Shown in pieces: positions 28,997 to 36,236 of a stretch of 36,236 nucleotides of DNA (position 1 is its first letter; the number at the start of each line of letters is the position of its first letter). A program made the translations under genes and the position numbers. The DNA comes from Amylibacter sp. (GTDB taxonomy: Bacteria; Pseudomonadota; Alphaproteobacteria; Rhodobacterales; Rhodobacteraceae), in the NCBI GenBank assembly GCA_021775355.1, contig JAJFHZ010000009.1:1-36236 (forward strand), given 5' to 3'. Under the pieces are notes generated by a model that was not told where the DNA came from, made no database searches, and saw only the letters and a list, made by a program, of their open reading frames with translations.

Positions 28997-30940
28997 TCAT
29001 ATTTTACCTGAATTAGAGGTCAGTTTTCTGATCTCTTTCATATAATTCCCATCATTCAAACCATGCTCGCTTTTGTCCCAGTAAGCTGGGCGGGCAAAGA
29101 TTTCAAAAAGGGCTTTATAGGAAGCAAAACTGGCAATCGGCCAATATAATATTGTTGTTAAAAGCCAAGCTCTTAGATGTTTATGTTGTTTTGTTTTACT
29201 CACCCTGTAACCTAAATATAACGACATAAGTTCAGTGCTTATAAATGCTGTAATTAATGTATTTATAAACCAGTTCGGCAAATCCGAATAGAACGGTAAA
29301 TCCAGCCCAAAGCTTAAGATCCACACTGGCAAAATAATCGGGACCAAAGGGTTAACAATCCAGGGTACAACCATTAAACAGAACATTGCCATAACTGCGC
29401 GTGTACCGATTTCTTTTTGAAGTTTTACCGGATTTCGCAAGTGAACATGCGCTGTCAGAAAGAAGCCTTTCAACCAGCGTGATCTTTGTTTAATCCATGG
29501 GATTACCCGATAATTGGCCTCTTCATAGGTCACCGCATTGATCCAAGAACATCGATACCCCATGCGATACAAACGGAACCCGAGATCTGCGTCTTCGGTT
29601 ACGTTATAAGCGTCCCATCGCCCCAATTTTTCCAATATATCACGGCGAAAAAATACTGATGTACCCCCTAGCGGTATTGGCAGTTTTAACTTGTCCAGCG
29701 CAGGTAGGATCAACCGAAACAAAATCGCATAATCCACAGTAAAGCACCGTGACATCCAATTGGTGTCAGTGTTGTAGAAATCCAAAACGCATTGAATACA
29801 CGCGACTTTTTTATCCGATGTTGCAAATTTTCGGACAATCTGCTCAATCTGGTTTACTTCGGGGGCATCTTCGGCATCATAAATTCCGATGATGCTGCCC
29901 GAACAAAAATCCAAAGCATAATTCATTGCGCGTGGTTTTGTTTGCAATTGCCCGCGCGGTACTTCTATTGTTTTCATATTGTACGGTAGGTTCAAACGGT
30001 CCAATGCCGCTTTGGTTTCATAATCTTTTTCTTCATATATAAAACAAATTTCCAAAAGCTCCCTTGGGTAAGCAAGGGCCTGTAAGCGCCCCAATAGGCG
30101 CTCAATAATGGCGCTTTCCTTAAACAGGGGAACCATTATTGAAACTTTGGGTCGTTTTATGGTTTTCAATGGCTCATCCGGCGTGTCGGATGGTTTTCGC
30201 AGTGCAAAAAGGCATAACAAACGAAATCCCATCAGAAACGTTAAAGCGATTAGAACGCATACCAATGATGTTGATAATGCGATTATGGGGGCAAAAACCG
30301 ATGCGCCTATCACTGATATAAATGCCGCCAATCCCAATACACTTGATTTTTTCCACCGCGACCACGATTGGCAGCTCATCGTTTTCGGGCAACAATTCAA
30401 GGCGGCTTCCTGTAGAGTATTGCCTTGGTTCAAGATTATAAACCGTTGCAGATCAGTCGGTTTTACCAACATAAAGCTCACGGATTTGTCCATATGCTGA
30501 AACAATTTACGGACCATTGCCATGTTATTGGGGTCGGTTATTGCGATCGTCAGACTGTGATCTGTGCTACGCCAAACTACAAAACCCTGCTGAAGCGAGG
30601 TTTGGGCATCCGAAAACGTGGCCCAGTTCATTGATGGGGGGTGGGTTTCAAAATCCACCTGCTCAAGCCCATGAAGTACGGCTAACGCCTGATACAACTG
30701 ATCCGTTGTGATTATACCCATGCCGATCAGGATTTCCCCAATAGGGACAGCTTCAACGCGCTGAATGCTCCATGCTTTTAAAAGATCACCCTCTGTGACC
30801 CAGTTTTTTGATAGCAAAACACGCCCGATGCTAAGCCTGTTGATATCATGGGCAACATAAGTATCAGATTGATTTGGAACGATTTTTAAATGTGAAGTGG
30901 AATACGACATGAACAAGACCAAAGTATTTGGTCTAAACAT
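28997..30940 (-). CDS. MshEN-like domain fused to a membrane GT2 glycosyltransferase
   Basis: A 647-residue fusion protein. Residues 37-60 (SIGRVLLSKNWVTEGDLLKA...) and 66-90 (PIGEILIGMGIITTDQLYQA...) form two copies of a 24-residue motif seen in the MshEN/GspE N-terminal domain, which binds cyclic di-GMP in some ATPases. Two membrane segments lie at about 200-245. A family 2 glycosyltransferase follows: VSIMVPLFKES (267), YDAEDAP with the D-x-D site (354-360), TED (448-450) and QRSRW (485-489), the marks of processive polysaccharide synthases. More membrane segments follow from about 510. It probably makes an exopolysaccharide. Start ATG 30940 has no clear Shine-Dalgarno; ATG 30910 is an alternative. 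Confidence 0.82.
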   Translation of the reverse strand: MFRPNTLVLFMSYSTSHLKIVPNQSDTYVAHDINRLSIGRVLLSKNWVTEGDLLKAWSIQRVEAVPIGEILIGMGIITTDQLYQALAVLHGLEQVDFETHPPSMNWATFSDAQTSLQQGFVVWRSTDHSLTIAITDPNNMAMVRKLFQHMDKSVSFMLVKPTDLQRFIILNQGNTLQEAALNCCPKTMSCQSWSRWKKSSVLGLAAFISVIGASVFAPIIALSTSLVCVLIALTFLMGFRLLCLFALRKPSDTPDEPLKTIKRPKVSIMVPLFKESAIIERLLGRLQALAYPRELLEICFIYEEKDYETKAALDRLNLPYNMKTIEVPRGQLQTKPRAMNYALDFCSGSIIGIYDAEDAPEVNQIEQIVRKFATSDKKVACIQCVLDFYNTDTNWMSRCFTVDYAILFRLILPALDKLKLPIPLGGTSVFFRRDILEKLGRWDAYNVTEDADLGFRLYRMGYRCSWINAVTYEEANYRVIPWIKQRSRWLKGFFLTAHVHLRNPVKLQKEIGTRAVMAMFCLMVVPWIVNPLVPIILPVWILSFGLDLPFYSDLPNWFINTLITAFISTELMSLYLGYRVSKTKQHKHLRAWLLTTILYWPIASFASYKALFEIFARPAYWDKSEHGLNDGNYMKEIRKLTSNSGKI

Positions 30941-30969
30941 TGCTAAAATTATATTAAATATTGCTTAAC

Positions 30970-32133
30970 TTATCCTAAAGAAGCAGCAAACCGTTCAAAC
31001 AGATAGAAACTGTCTTGCGGGCCGGGGCTGGCCTCTGGATGGTGCTGAACCGAGAAAACCGGGCGATCTTCAATGCGGATACCGCAGTTAGAGCCGTCAA
31101 ACAGTGAAACATGGGTTTCAAGTACGCCGTCGGGCAGGGATTGTGCATCCACTGCAAAACCATGATTCATTGAGGTGATTTCAACCTTGCCCGTATCGTG
31201 TTCCTTAACTGGGTGGTTGGCACCGTGATGTCCGTGGCTCATTTTCATGGTTTTACCGCCCAATGCCAGGGCCAGCATTTGGTGGCCTAAACAGATACCA
31301 AAGATCGGTAAGTCAGTAGTATCCAGAATTTCCTTGATCATTGGAACCGCATATTCACCCGTTGCGGCAGGGTCGCCGGGCCCATTGGACAGGAATATGC
31401 CTGCAGGATTATGTGCCAGAACCTCTGTCGCGGTGGCTGTGGCAGGCATCACTGTCACGTCACAACCCGCAGAGGCCAAGCACCGCAGAATATTACGTTT
31501 TGCGCCGTAATCTATTGCCACAACTTTTTTACCGGTCAGTTCGCCCTCAGGGTATCCATCAGGCCATGCCCAGCGTTGTTCACACCAGTTATAGGACTGT
31601 GCACAGGTTACTTCCTTGGCCAAGTCCAAACCTTCCAACCCGGGAAATGCACGGGCTTCTGCCAGTAGGCTTTCAATATCGAAATTGCCACTTGGATCAT
31701 GTGAAATCGCTACATGTGGCGCACCTTGATGGGTGATGGCACGCGTCAGGCGCCGGGTGTCGATACCCCCCACACCGATACGTCCACGTTTGGACAGCCA
31801 TGCGGAAAGGGTTTCTTCCGCGCGCCAGTTTGACGGTTCTGTCGGATTCCATTTGACTACCATCGCGCGTGCCACGGGATCGGCGGTTTCATCATCTTCC
31901 GGGTTCACGCCTGTGTTTCCGATATGGGGGAAGGTAAACGTGATTGCTTGCCCAGCATAAGACGGATCAGTCATAATTTCCTGATAGCCCGTCATTGCAG
32001 TGTTAAAGCACAATTCAGCCTGAATCATGCCCGTAGCACCAAAACCGTGCCCGTAGAAGATAGTGCCGTCAGCCAAAACAATACAAGCCGTTGGTTTTCC
32101 AGTGTTATTCTGGGGCACAGCAGCTGTAGACAT
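30970..32133 (-). CDS. carA: Carbamoyl-phosphate synthase small subunit
   Basis: Glutamine amidotransferase subunit that supplies ammonia to CarB for carbamoyl phosphate, used in arginine and pyrimidine synthesis. It has 387 residues. The N-terminal CPSase domain has LADGTIFYGHGFGATG and the FNTAMTGYQEIMTDPSYAGQ signature. The class I amidotransferase domain has the nucleophile C281 in GICLGHQMLALALGG and His and Glu in VQHHPEASPGP. I set the start at ATG 32133, with AGGA 7 bases upstream; ATG 32139 is too close to it. carB is not in the window, as is common in this order. It is divergent from a HAD phosphatase gene. Confidence 0.96.
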   Translation of the reverse strand: MSTAAVPQNNTGKPTACIVLADGTIFYGHGFGATGMIQAELCFNTAMTGYQEIMTDPSYAGQAITFTFPHIGNTGVNPEDDETADPVARAMVVKWNPTEPSNWRAEETLSAWLSKRGRIGVGGIDTRRLTRAITHQGAPHVAISHDPSGNFDIESLLAEARAFPGLEGLDLAKEVTCAQSYNWCEQRWAWPDGYPEGELTGKKVVAIDYGAKRNILRCLASAGCDVTVMPATATATEVLAHNPAGIFLSNGPGDPAATGEYAVPMIKEILDTTDLPIFGICLGHQMLALALGGKTMKMSHGHHGANHPVKEHDTGKVEITSMNHGFAVDAQSLPDGVLETHVSLFDGSNCGIRIEDRPVFSVQHHPEASPGPQDSFYLFERFAASLG

Positions 32134-32139
32134 GATCAT

Positions 32140-32383
32140 ATCCTATGGGTGAATTTGGCGCAAACTACGGGTTTGAAAGCCTTTGGTCAAGAGACGGAAA
32201 AAATCAAAAAAACCTGAAATTCAGTAACTTAGAATGATGGGTTTCAATAAATATCGGGTGATGCAGAAAACCGACAGATAGTTTCAAAAAATACATCGGC
32301 GTTCCGGCAAGCTTCCAAGGATACATAAAACCACTTGCCAGAATCTCTGCATCTGGGTCATATGCCCAAAAGGCGGGCCATTT
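32140..32383. other. Divergent spacer carA / HAD gene, with protein-like minus-strand frame
   Basis: 244 bases between divergent genes, expected to hold both promoters. On the minus strand the frame ending at 32204 is open through the whole spacer and reads as protein-like sequence (FWAYDPDAEILASG, MYPWKLAGTPMYFLKL, VGFLHHPIF). The longest ATG-started piece inside the spacer is 32204-32326 (40 codons). It may be a leader peptide, a gene remnant or chance. No terminator or known riboswitch is seen. Confidence 0.4.
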
Positions 32384-33076
32384 ATGACAGCAAATATTCA
32401 GGGCATTCTGTTTGACAAAGACGGCACACTGTTTGGCTTTAGTGACACTTGGGCCGACTGGTCTGTGTCTTTTCTGACCTCGCTTTCCCCGGAAGATCAT
32501 AAATTGCGCCTTGCGATGGCGGAAATGGTCGGATTTGACTGGGATGCGAAGGATTTTATACCCGGATCGGTATCGGTCAACGCATCTGTAGATGAACAAT
32601 GCGTTTTGCTGGCTTCGGTTCACCCCGAACTGGATGCGAAAGCCATTGAAAAAATTGCCTTTACTGCGCTGCAAGATACCACGGCTATCCCAGTATGTGA
32701 TCTTGATCCGCTTTTTACAGATTTTAAAAACCGTGGCATGGCACTGGGCATTGCCACCAATGACTTTGAACAAAGTGCTGTTAATCAGATGCAAGGTGAA
32801 AATGTTCACCATCATTTTGATTTTATCTGTGGGTTCGACAGTGGCTATACGCCAAAACCTGAAGCGGACATGATCTTGGGTTTTTGCGAACAGATGAAAT
32901 TGAAACCGTCCCAAGTGGCCATGATCGGTGATAGCAGTCACGATCTGGAAGCGGGGCGAAATGCGGGTGTTGGCCTGAATGTGGGCGTGCTGACAGGCCC
33001 TGCAAAACATAAGGATATTGAGCATCTGGCTGATATTGTATTACCAGATATTACGATGTTGCCCGGCCTATTTTGA
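32384..33076 (+). CDS. HAD-family phosphatase, phosphoglycolate phosphatase-like
   Basis: A 230-residue HAD hydrolase. Motif I is ILFDKDGTLFGF with nucleophile D11 and D13. The helical cap lies at about 20-95. Motif II is GIATND, motif III the lysine in GYTPKPEADMIL, and motif IV AMIGDSSHDLEAGRNAG. The order matches phosphoglycolate phosphatase and related sugar-phosphate phosphatases, but substrates in this family cannot be predicted from motifs. Start ATG 32384 follows AAGGCGGG. It is divergent from carA, and its stop overlaps the stop of the convergent regulator gene by 9 bases. Confidence 0.86.
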   Translation: MTANIQGILFDKDGTLFGFSDTWADWSVSFLTSLSPEDHKLRLAMAEMVGFDWDAKDFIPGSVSVNASVDEQCVLLASVHPELDAKAIEKIAFTALQDTTAIPVCDLDPLFTDFKNRGMALGIATNDFEQSAVNQMQGENVHHHFDFICGFDSGYTPKPEADMILGFCEQMKLKPSQVAMIGDSSHDLEAGRNAGVGLNVGVLTGPAKHKDIEHLADIVLPDITMLPGLF

Positions 33077-34048
33077 CGGTATGCGCTTGCGCTCGTCCGA
33101 TGGCAATACCCCGAATTCCTGACGGTAAAGTCGTGACAGATAGGATGGGGACGGAAAGCCTGTCAAAATAGAAACCTCTAAAATCGACATGTTGGTGTGC
33201 CACAACAATTGTTTGGCTTTTTCAAGCCGTATTTTGCGGTAATGCTTGCCCGGTGATATCCCCAATCTCTGCTTGAAGCCGCGTTCCAAAGACCGCACGG
33301 TTATTCCGATTGCATCACTCAGTTCGGCTATGGGTAACGGGTGCTCCAGGTTCTCTATCATCAGTTTGATTGCAGCCCGCAATTTGGGTGGTAAAGTTTC
33401 ATAATCGGCCATAAAAAACGGCCTTTGCTCTATATTGGGTTTTCGAATGCGGTCAATCTGGTACTGATTGCCCACTGCGTTCGCGATCTTCAGCCCAAAC
33501 CTGTCGTTAATGATTTTCAGCGCAATATCCATACAGGCCAAACCACCTGAACTTGTCCATAGATTTCCGTCCGTAACAAACAGGGCCGTGCTGGGTAAAA
33601 GGTCGGGAAATTCTTCGATAAATGCGGTTTGGTTTTCCCAGTGAAGGGTGAATTCTTTGCCTGTTAAAAAGCCCGCTCGCGCCAACATGTAAGCACCTGA
33701 TGACAGGCCGCCAAAAATTTCCGATTGCTTGGCAAAACGTTGCAAAGCGGCGTTAAGTTTTGCCCGATTGGGCGGATCGGTCTGAAGCCCGGAACAGACA
33801 AAAAAATAATTGAATTTCTTGGGGTGATTTATCGGTAAAGTTGGTTTGGCTTCAAACTTGTCAGATGCGGTTACAGTCCGATCATCAAGGGTCAGAAAGT
33901 CCCAAGTGAAAGCATCATACCCCAACTCGCGGTTGGCACTGCGAAAAGGGTTGATCATCGTTGTGACGCTCATCATCGAAAAGTCGTCGATCAAAAGAAT
34001 CCCGACAGTGTAGTGGGGTCGATCTGTTGGTATTGATTTTAAAGACAT
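33068..34048 (-). CDS. GlxA-family AraC-type transcriptional regulator (GbdR-like)
   Basis: A 326-residue regulator with two domains. An N-terminal DJ-1/PfpI (class I amidotransferase-like) domain at about 10-190 has VGILLIDDFSMMSVTTMINPFRSANRE and FGGLSSGAYMLARAGFLTG. A C-terminal AraC helix-turn-helix pair at about 215-320 has PLPIAELSDAIGITVRSLERGFKQRLGISPGKHYRKIRLEKA and ILEVSILTGFPSPSYLSRLYRQEFG. This is the layout of GbdR and related regulators of glycine betaine, choline and carnitine use in Pseudomonas. It is divergent from an MttB-type methyltransferase, which fits such a role. The start is ATG 34048; the in-frame codon at 34075 is TTG. The Shine-Dalgarno is weak. Confidence 0.86.
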   Translation of the reverse strand: MSLKSIPTDRPHYTVGILLIDDFSMMSVTTMINPFRSANRELGYDAFTWDFLTLDDRTVTASDKFEAKPTLPINHPKKFNYFFVCSGLQTDPPNRAKLNAALQRFAKQSEIFGGLSSGAYMLARAGFLTGKEFTLHWENQTAFIEEFPDLLPSTALFVTDGNLWTSSGGLACMDIALKIINDRFGLKIANAVGNQYQIDRIRKPNIEQRPFFMADYETLPPKLRAAIKLMIENLEHPLPIAELSDAIGITVRSLERGFKQRLGISPGKHYRKIRLEKAKQLLWHTNMSILEVSILTGFPSPSYLSRLYRQEFGVLPSDERKRIPSK

Positions 34049-34117
34049 CTCATATTCGCCTGATGCGGTGTTCAAATTACAGAGTTATCGTAGATAAAAA
34101 CTTGCAGTGTTGTTGTA

Positions 34118-34157
34118 TACGACACGCTTTGTCGCTTTTGTCGTACCATTTACGACA
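34118..34157. promoter_or_regulatory. CGACA half-site array between the regulator and the MttB-type gene
   Basis: Four related half-sites lie in 40 bases: TACGACA (34118-34124), TGTCG (34130-34134), TGTCGTA (34139-34145) and TACGACA (34151-34157). They form two inverted repeats with 5-base spacers: CGACA-N5-TGTCG and TGTCGTA-N5-TACGACA. The array ends 43 bases before the MttB-type start. It is a strong candidate operator for the divergent AraC-type regulator. Confidence 0.6.
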
Positions 34158-34199
34158 GGAACTTAGCAAGATGCCCAAGACATTCAAATGAGGAATATT

Positions 34200-35744
34200 A
34201 TGGCCAGACGGACACGAACAGGGGGGCGGGCAGGTAATGCACGCCGTGGGGCGACAGAAGCCATCGACCAGATGCCTTGGCGGCAAATCGTCAATCTGGA
34301 CAATCCAACAGAACCGCTTCGCCCTGAAGGGGTGGAAGCCATCCATGATGGCGCTATGCGCATTCTGGAAGAAATCGGCATCGAGTTTCTAAATGCCGAA
34401 GCCCTGGAAATCCTGCGTGAAGCAGGCTGTACGATCAATGGCGACAACGTACGCATGGATCGCACATGGGTGATGGAAATGGTCGGTCATTGCCCGTCCG
34501 AATTCACCATAACACCGCGTAATCCCGACCGTGCGATCACAATCGGCGGGCGCAATATGAATTTCGTCAATGTATCGTCACCACCCAATGCCATGTGTCT
34601 GGACAAGGGGCGCCGGGTCGGTAATTTTGAGGATTTCGAGAATTTCATAAAACTCACGCAATATTTCAACTGCATCCATGTGGCAGGCGGCTATCCGGTG
34701 GAACCGGTTGATATCCATCCTTCCGTGCGTCATCTGGATTGCCTTTATTCCAAACTGACCCTGACCGACAAAGTTGCCCACGCCTATTCTTTGGGTAAGG
34801 AACGGGTGGAAGACGTGATGGAAATGGTGCGCATTGCAGGCGGGTTGACCCATGAACAGTTCGATGCGCAACCGCGCATGTATACCAACATCAATTCGAC
34901 ATCTCCCCTGAAACACGATGAACCGATGATAGACGGCGCTTTGCGTCTGGCGCGGCGCGGCCAGCCCGTTACGGTGACACCGTTCACGCTGGCAGGTGCC
35001 ATGGCCCCTGTGACCATGTCGGGTGCTGTGGCCCAATCCATTGCCGAAGGCTTGGCCGCGATTGCCCTGTTGCAATACGTTAATCCGGGTGTGCCGTGCA
35101 TCATCGGTACATTCACATCAAACGTGGATATGAAATCAGGCGCGCCTGCGTTCGGCACGCCTGAATATATGCGTGCTACGCAAATGACCGGGCAAATGGC
35201 GCGGTTCTACGGGTTGCCCTTACGCGCCACGAACGCTTGCGCATCCAACGCCCCTGACGGGCAGGCGATGTGGGAAAGCAGCAATTCGCTATGGTCGGCA
35301 GTTCAATCCAACGTGAATCTGGTTTACCACGCCGCCGGCTGGCTGGAAGGTGGGCTTATCGCGTCCTATGAAAAATTCGTGATGGACTGCGAGATTTTAC
35401 AACAAATTCAACGTTATATGGAACCGGTTCTAACCGCGACGGGCCCTGAAGATATCGCAATTGACGCGATTAAAGACGTCGGTTCCACTGGCCATTTCTT
35501 TGGTATTGAACACACCCAAGCCCGCTATGAAACCGCGTTCTATTCGCCCTTCCTGTCCGACTGGCGCAATTATGAACAATGGGAACTGGACGGGTCAAAA
35601 TGGACGGCACAACGGGCTAATAAAGTCTGGAAAGACATATTGGCCGAATTCGAAGCCCCACCGATTGATCCTGCCATTGATGAAGAGCTTCAGGCGTTTG
35701 TAGCCAAACGCAAAGAAGAGGGCGGCGCACCGACAGATTTTTAG
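34200..35744 (+). CDS. MttB-family (trimethylamine methyltransferase-like) protein, non-pyrrolysine
   Basis: A 514-residue TIM-barrel protein of the MttB superfamily, whose members move methyl groups from quaternary or tertiary amines to a corrinoid protein. Typical segments are MRILEEIGIEFLNAEALEILREAG near 45, YPVEPVDIHPSVRHLDCLYS, PVTMSGAVAQSIAEGLAAIALLQ, TNACASNAPDGQAMWES and GHFFGIEHTQARYETAFYSP near 435. There is no in-frame amber codon, so pyrrolysine is not used; such members include glycine betaine methyltransferase (MtgB). The substrate here is not known. The start is ATG 34200, with AGGA 5 bases upstream; ATG 34188 lacks this. A basic tail (ARRTRTGGRAGNARRG) precedes the fold. No corrinoid protein gene is visible. 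Confidence 0.88.
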   Translation: MARRTRTGGRAGNARRGATEAIDQMPWRQIVNLDNPTEPLRPEGVEAIHDGAMRILEEIGIEFLNAEALEILREAGCTINGDNVRMDRTWVMEMVGHCPSEFTITPRNPDRAITIGGRNMNFVNVSSPPNAMCLDKGRRVGNFEDFENFIKLTQYFNCIHVAGGYPVEPVDIHPSVRHLDCLYSKLTLTDKVAHAYSLGKERVEDVMEMVRIAGGLTHEQFDAQPRMYTNINSTSPLKHDEPMIDGALRLARRGQPVTVTPFTLAGAMAPVTMSGAVAQSIAEGLAAIALLQYVNPGVPCIIGTFTSNVDMKSGAPAFGTPEYMRATQMTGQMARFYGLPLRATNACASNAPDGQAMWESSNSLWSAVQSNVNLVYHAAGWLEGGLIASYEKFVMDCEILQQIQRYMEPVLTATGPEDIAIDAIKDVGSTGHFFGIEHTQARYETAFYSPFLSDWRNYEQWELDGSKWTAQRANKVWKDILAEFEAPPIDPAIDEELQAFVAKRKEEGGAPTDF

Positions 35745-35764
35745 GCTATTGGGAAAAGTTACCA

Positions 35765-35805
35765 TTACAACGCCATCACCCGACATGCTCGGGTGATCGC
35801 TGTAA
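35765..35805. other. Long hairpin after the MttB-type gene
   Basis: ATCACCCGA (35775-35783) and TCGGGTGAT (35789-35797) pair perfectly around CATGC. TTACA (35765-35769) and TGTAA (35801-35805) can add an outer stem. It begins 20 bases after the stop codon. No T tract follows on the plus strand, so it could stabilise the transcript end or assist factor-dependent termination, but it is not a standard intrinsic terminator. Confidence 0.5.
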
Positions 35806-35930
35806 GCTCTTCCAATATCCAACACAATCAAGATATTATAGAAAACTTAGTCGACTTTTGATCAAGCGCTAAGTATATAACTGCGATGCTGTAATCTTCT
35901 CTTTCCCTACCTGCCATCCTCGCTTATCCT

Positions 35931-35964
35931 GCCCATAGGGTTGGCGTATGCCAGCCTCGGGGCT
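35931..35964 (+). other. Three small consecutive hairpins
   Basis: CCC-ATA-GGG (35932-35940), TGGC-GTAT-GCCA (35942-35953) and AGCC-TCGG-GGCT (35953-35964) follow each other with almost no gap. They lie just before the larger structured leader and may belong to the same RNA. The region 35806-35930 before it shows no gene and is pyrimidine-rich around 35898-35930. Confidence 0.4.
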
Positions 35965-35970
35965 TTGTAT

Positions 35971-36149
35971 CCTCTCCGTTAGTGGTCACGGTGTTGACCA
36001 CAATAACACCTCCTCGATTTCGGGTCGGGGAGGCTGTGACGTATGTCCAGGGTCTCGACCTAAAGGTCATAGCGGTCGTCTAACGGCGATTTACAAACTC
36101 CCCGGCTGTCGATGTTTTTCGACAGCCGATTTCATTTGAAAAAAAGGAG
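35971..36149 (+). promoter_or_regulatory. Structured 5' leader, candidate riboswitch of unknown class
   Basis: A closing helix pairs CCGTTAG (35976-35982) with CTAACGG (36080-36086). Inside it, TGGTCA (35983-35988) pairs with TGACCA (35995-36000), and its loop GGTGT (35990-35994) is complementary to ACACC (36006-36010), giving an H-type pseudoknot. CCTCCTCGA (36009-36017) pairs with TCGGGGAGG (36025-36033), and GACC (36057-36060) with GGTC (36065-36068). Downstream is a perfect 10-pair hairpin, 36103-36112 with 36119-36128. CTCCCC (36098-36103) can pair with GGGGAG (36027-36032) of the leader or, through CTCC, with the GGAG of the ribosome binding site at 36146-36149. I do not recognise a known riboswitch. 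Confidence 0.6.
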
Positions 36150-36156
36150 TTTTAAA

Positions 36157-36236
36157 ATGTCCGATATTGACCCTAATGATATTCGCCTAACCTATAAACA
36201 ACGCACATGGGTGATGGCCTATTTACTAATCGGCGC
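36157..36236 (+). CDS. Unidentified protein, 3' partial (first 26 codons)
   Basis: It starts at ATG 36157 with AAGGAG (36144-36149) 7 bases upstream. The visible sequence begins MSDIDPNDIRLTYKQRTWV and goes on into MAYLLIG, which may be the first membrane segment. The gene runs off the window, so identity and length are unknown. A short charged N-terminus before a hydrophobic stretch suggests an inner membrane protein such as a transporter, but this is inference. It is preceded by the structured leader and is the likely target of any regulation by it. Confidence 0.75.
   Translation, partial: MSDIDPNDIRLTYKQRTWVMAYLLIG

Noticed and set aside
32384..33025. Part of a minus-strand frame opposite the HAD gene
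   Set aside because: The HAD motifs on the plus strand are unambiguous; only the portion in the spacer (32204-32383) is worth a second look.
35931..36130. Structured region as tmRNA, RNase P RNA or 6S RNA
   Set aside because: No tag-peptide reading frame (Ala-Asn-Asp type), no tRNA-like T arm, and none of the conserved RNase P or 6S cores are present.
35948..36139. 63-codon plus-strand frame
   Set aside because: It lies across the structured leader, has no ribosome binding site, and is Gly/Ser/Cys-rich without a recognisable fold.

Overview
The window looks like a chromosomal stretch of an alphaproteobacterium of the Rhodobacteraceae (Roseobacter group), probably one of the lower-GC marine members. 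I infer this from recalled family features: the ftsY-EamA-yciB order, a small membrane-anchored protein between glyQ and glyS, a long two-domain FolB, a folP with a long N-terminal extension, and a SAM-II riboswitch in front of metZ. I see no insertion sequence, phage gene, CRISPR array, rRNA or convincing tRNA. Most genes are single-copy housekeeping genes in short, tightly spaced operons.

Layout. 1-2689 (+): the 3' part of ftsY, an EamA permease and yciB. The window opens inside a run of at least 22 CAGAGC hexamers, read in frame as a Glu-Pro repeat in the FtsY N-terminal region. 2694-3392 (-): a glutathione S-transferase. 3546-5582 (+): a promoter, SAM-II riboswitch and terminator, then metZ and folE. 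5606-8654 (+): a TrkH potassium transporter and a group II PLP decarboxylase. 8655-9270: a spacer with one small minus-strand gene. 9271-13047 (+): glyQ, a DUF6446-like gene and glyS, all overlapping. 13138-16559 (+): a divergent PPDK-like protein and a secreted SleB-type hydrolase, then a clear terminator. 16669-20408 (+): a folate and cell-wall run of folB, an AAC(6')-like acetyltransferase, folP and glmM. 20405-22464 (-): an EamA permease and ilvC. 22595-24706 (+): two overlapping Lrp/AsnC regulators and a class V aminotransferase. 24703-26582 (-): a UbiH-type hydroxylase and a HAD nucleotidase. 26743-28972 (+): a SAM methyltransferase, an FkbM methyltransferase and a GntR regulator. 28997-32133 (-): an MshEN-like/GT2 glycosyltransferase and carA. 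32384-33076 (+): a HAD phosphatase. 33068-35744: a GlxA/GbdR-type regulator divergent from an MttB-family methyltransferase. 35745-36236: a structured leader and the first 26 codons of an unidentified gene.

How they fit together. A one-carbon theme recurs: methionine synthesis under SAM control, three folate biosynthesis genes, and an MttB-type methyltransferase whose family passes methyl groups towards tetrahydrofolate or related acceptors. Branched-chain amino acid synthesis (ilvC) sits beside two Lrp-type regulators that are its likely controllers.

The most promising unexplained items are the structured RNA leader at 35971-36149, with a closing helix, an H-type pseudoknot and competing pairings that reach the Shine-Dalgarno; the CGACA half-site array at 34118-34157; the PPDK-like protein with Asp at the regulatory Thr position; the FolB C-terminal domain; and the hexamer-encoded Glu-Pro tract of FtsY. 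No database search or folding program was run. Family calls rest on recognised motifs.
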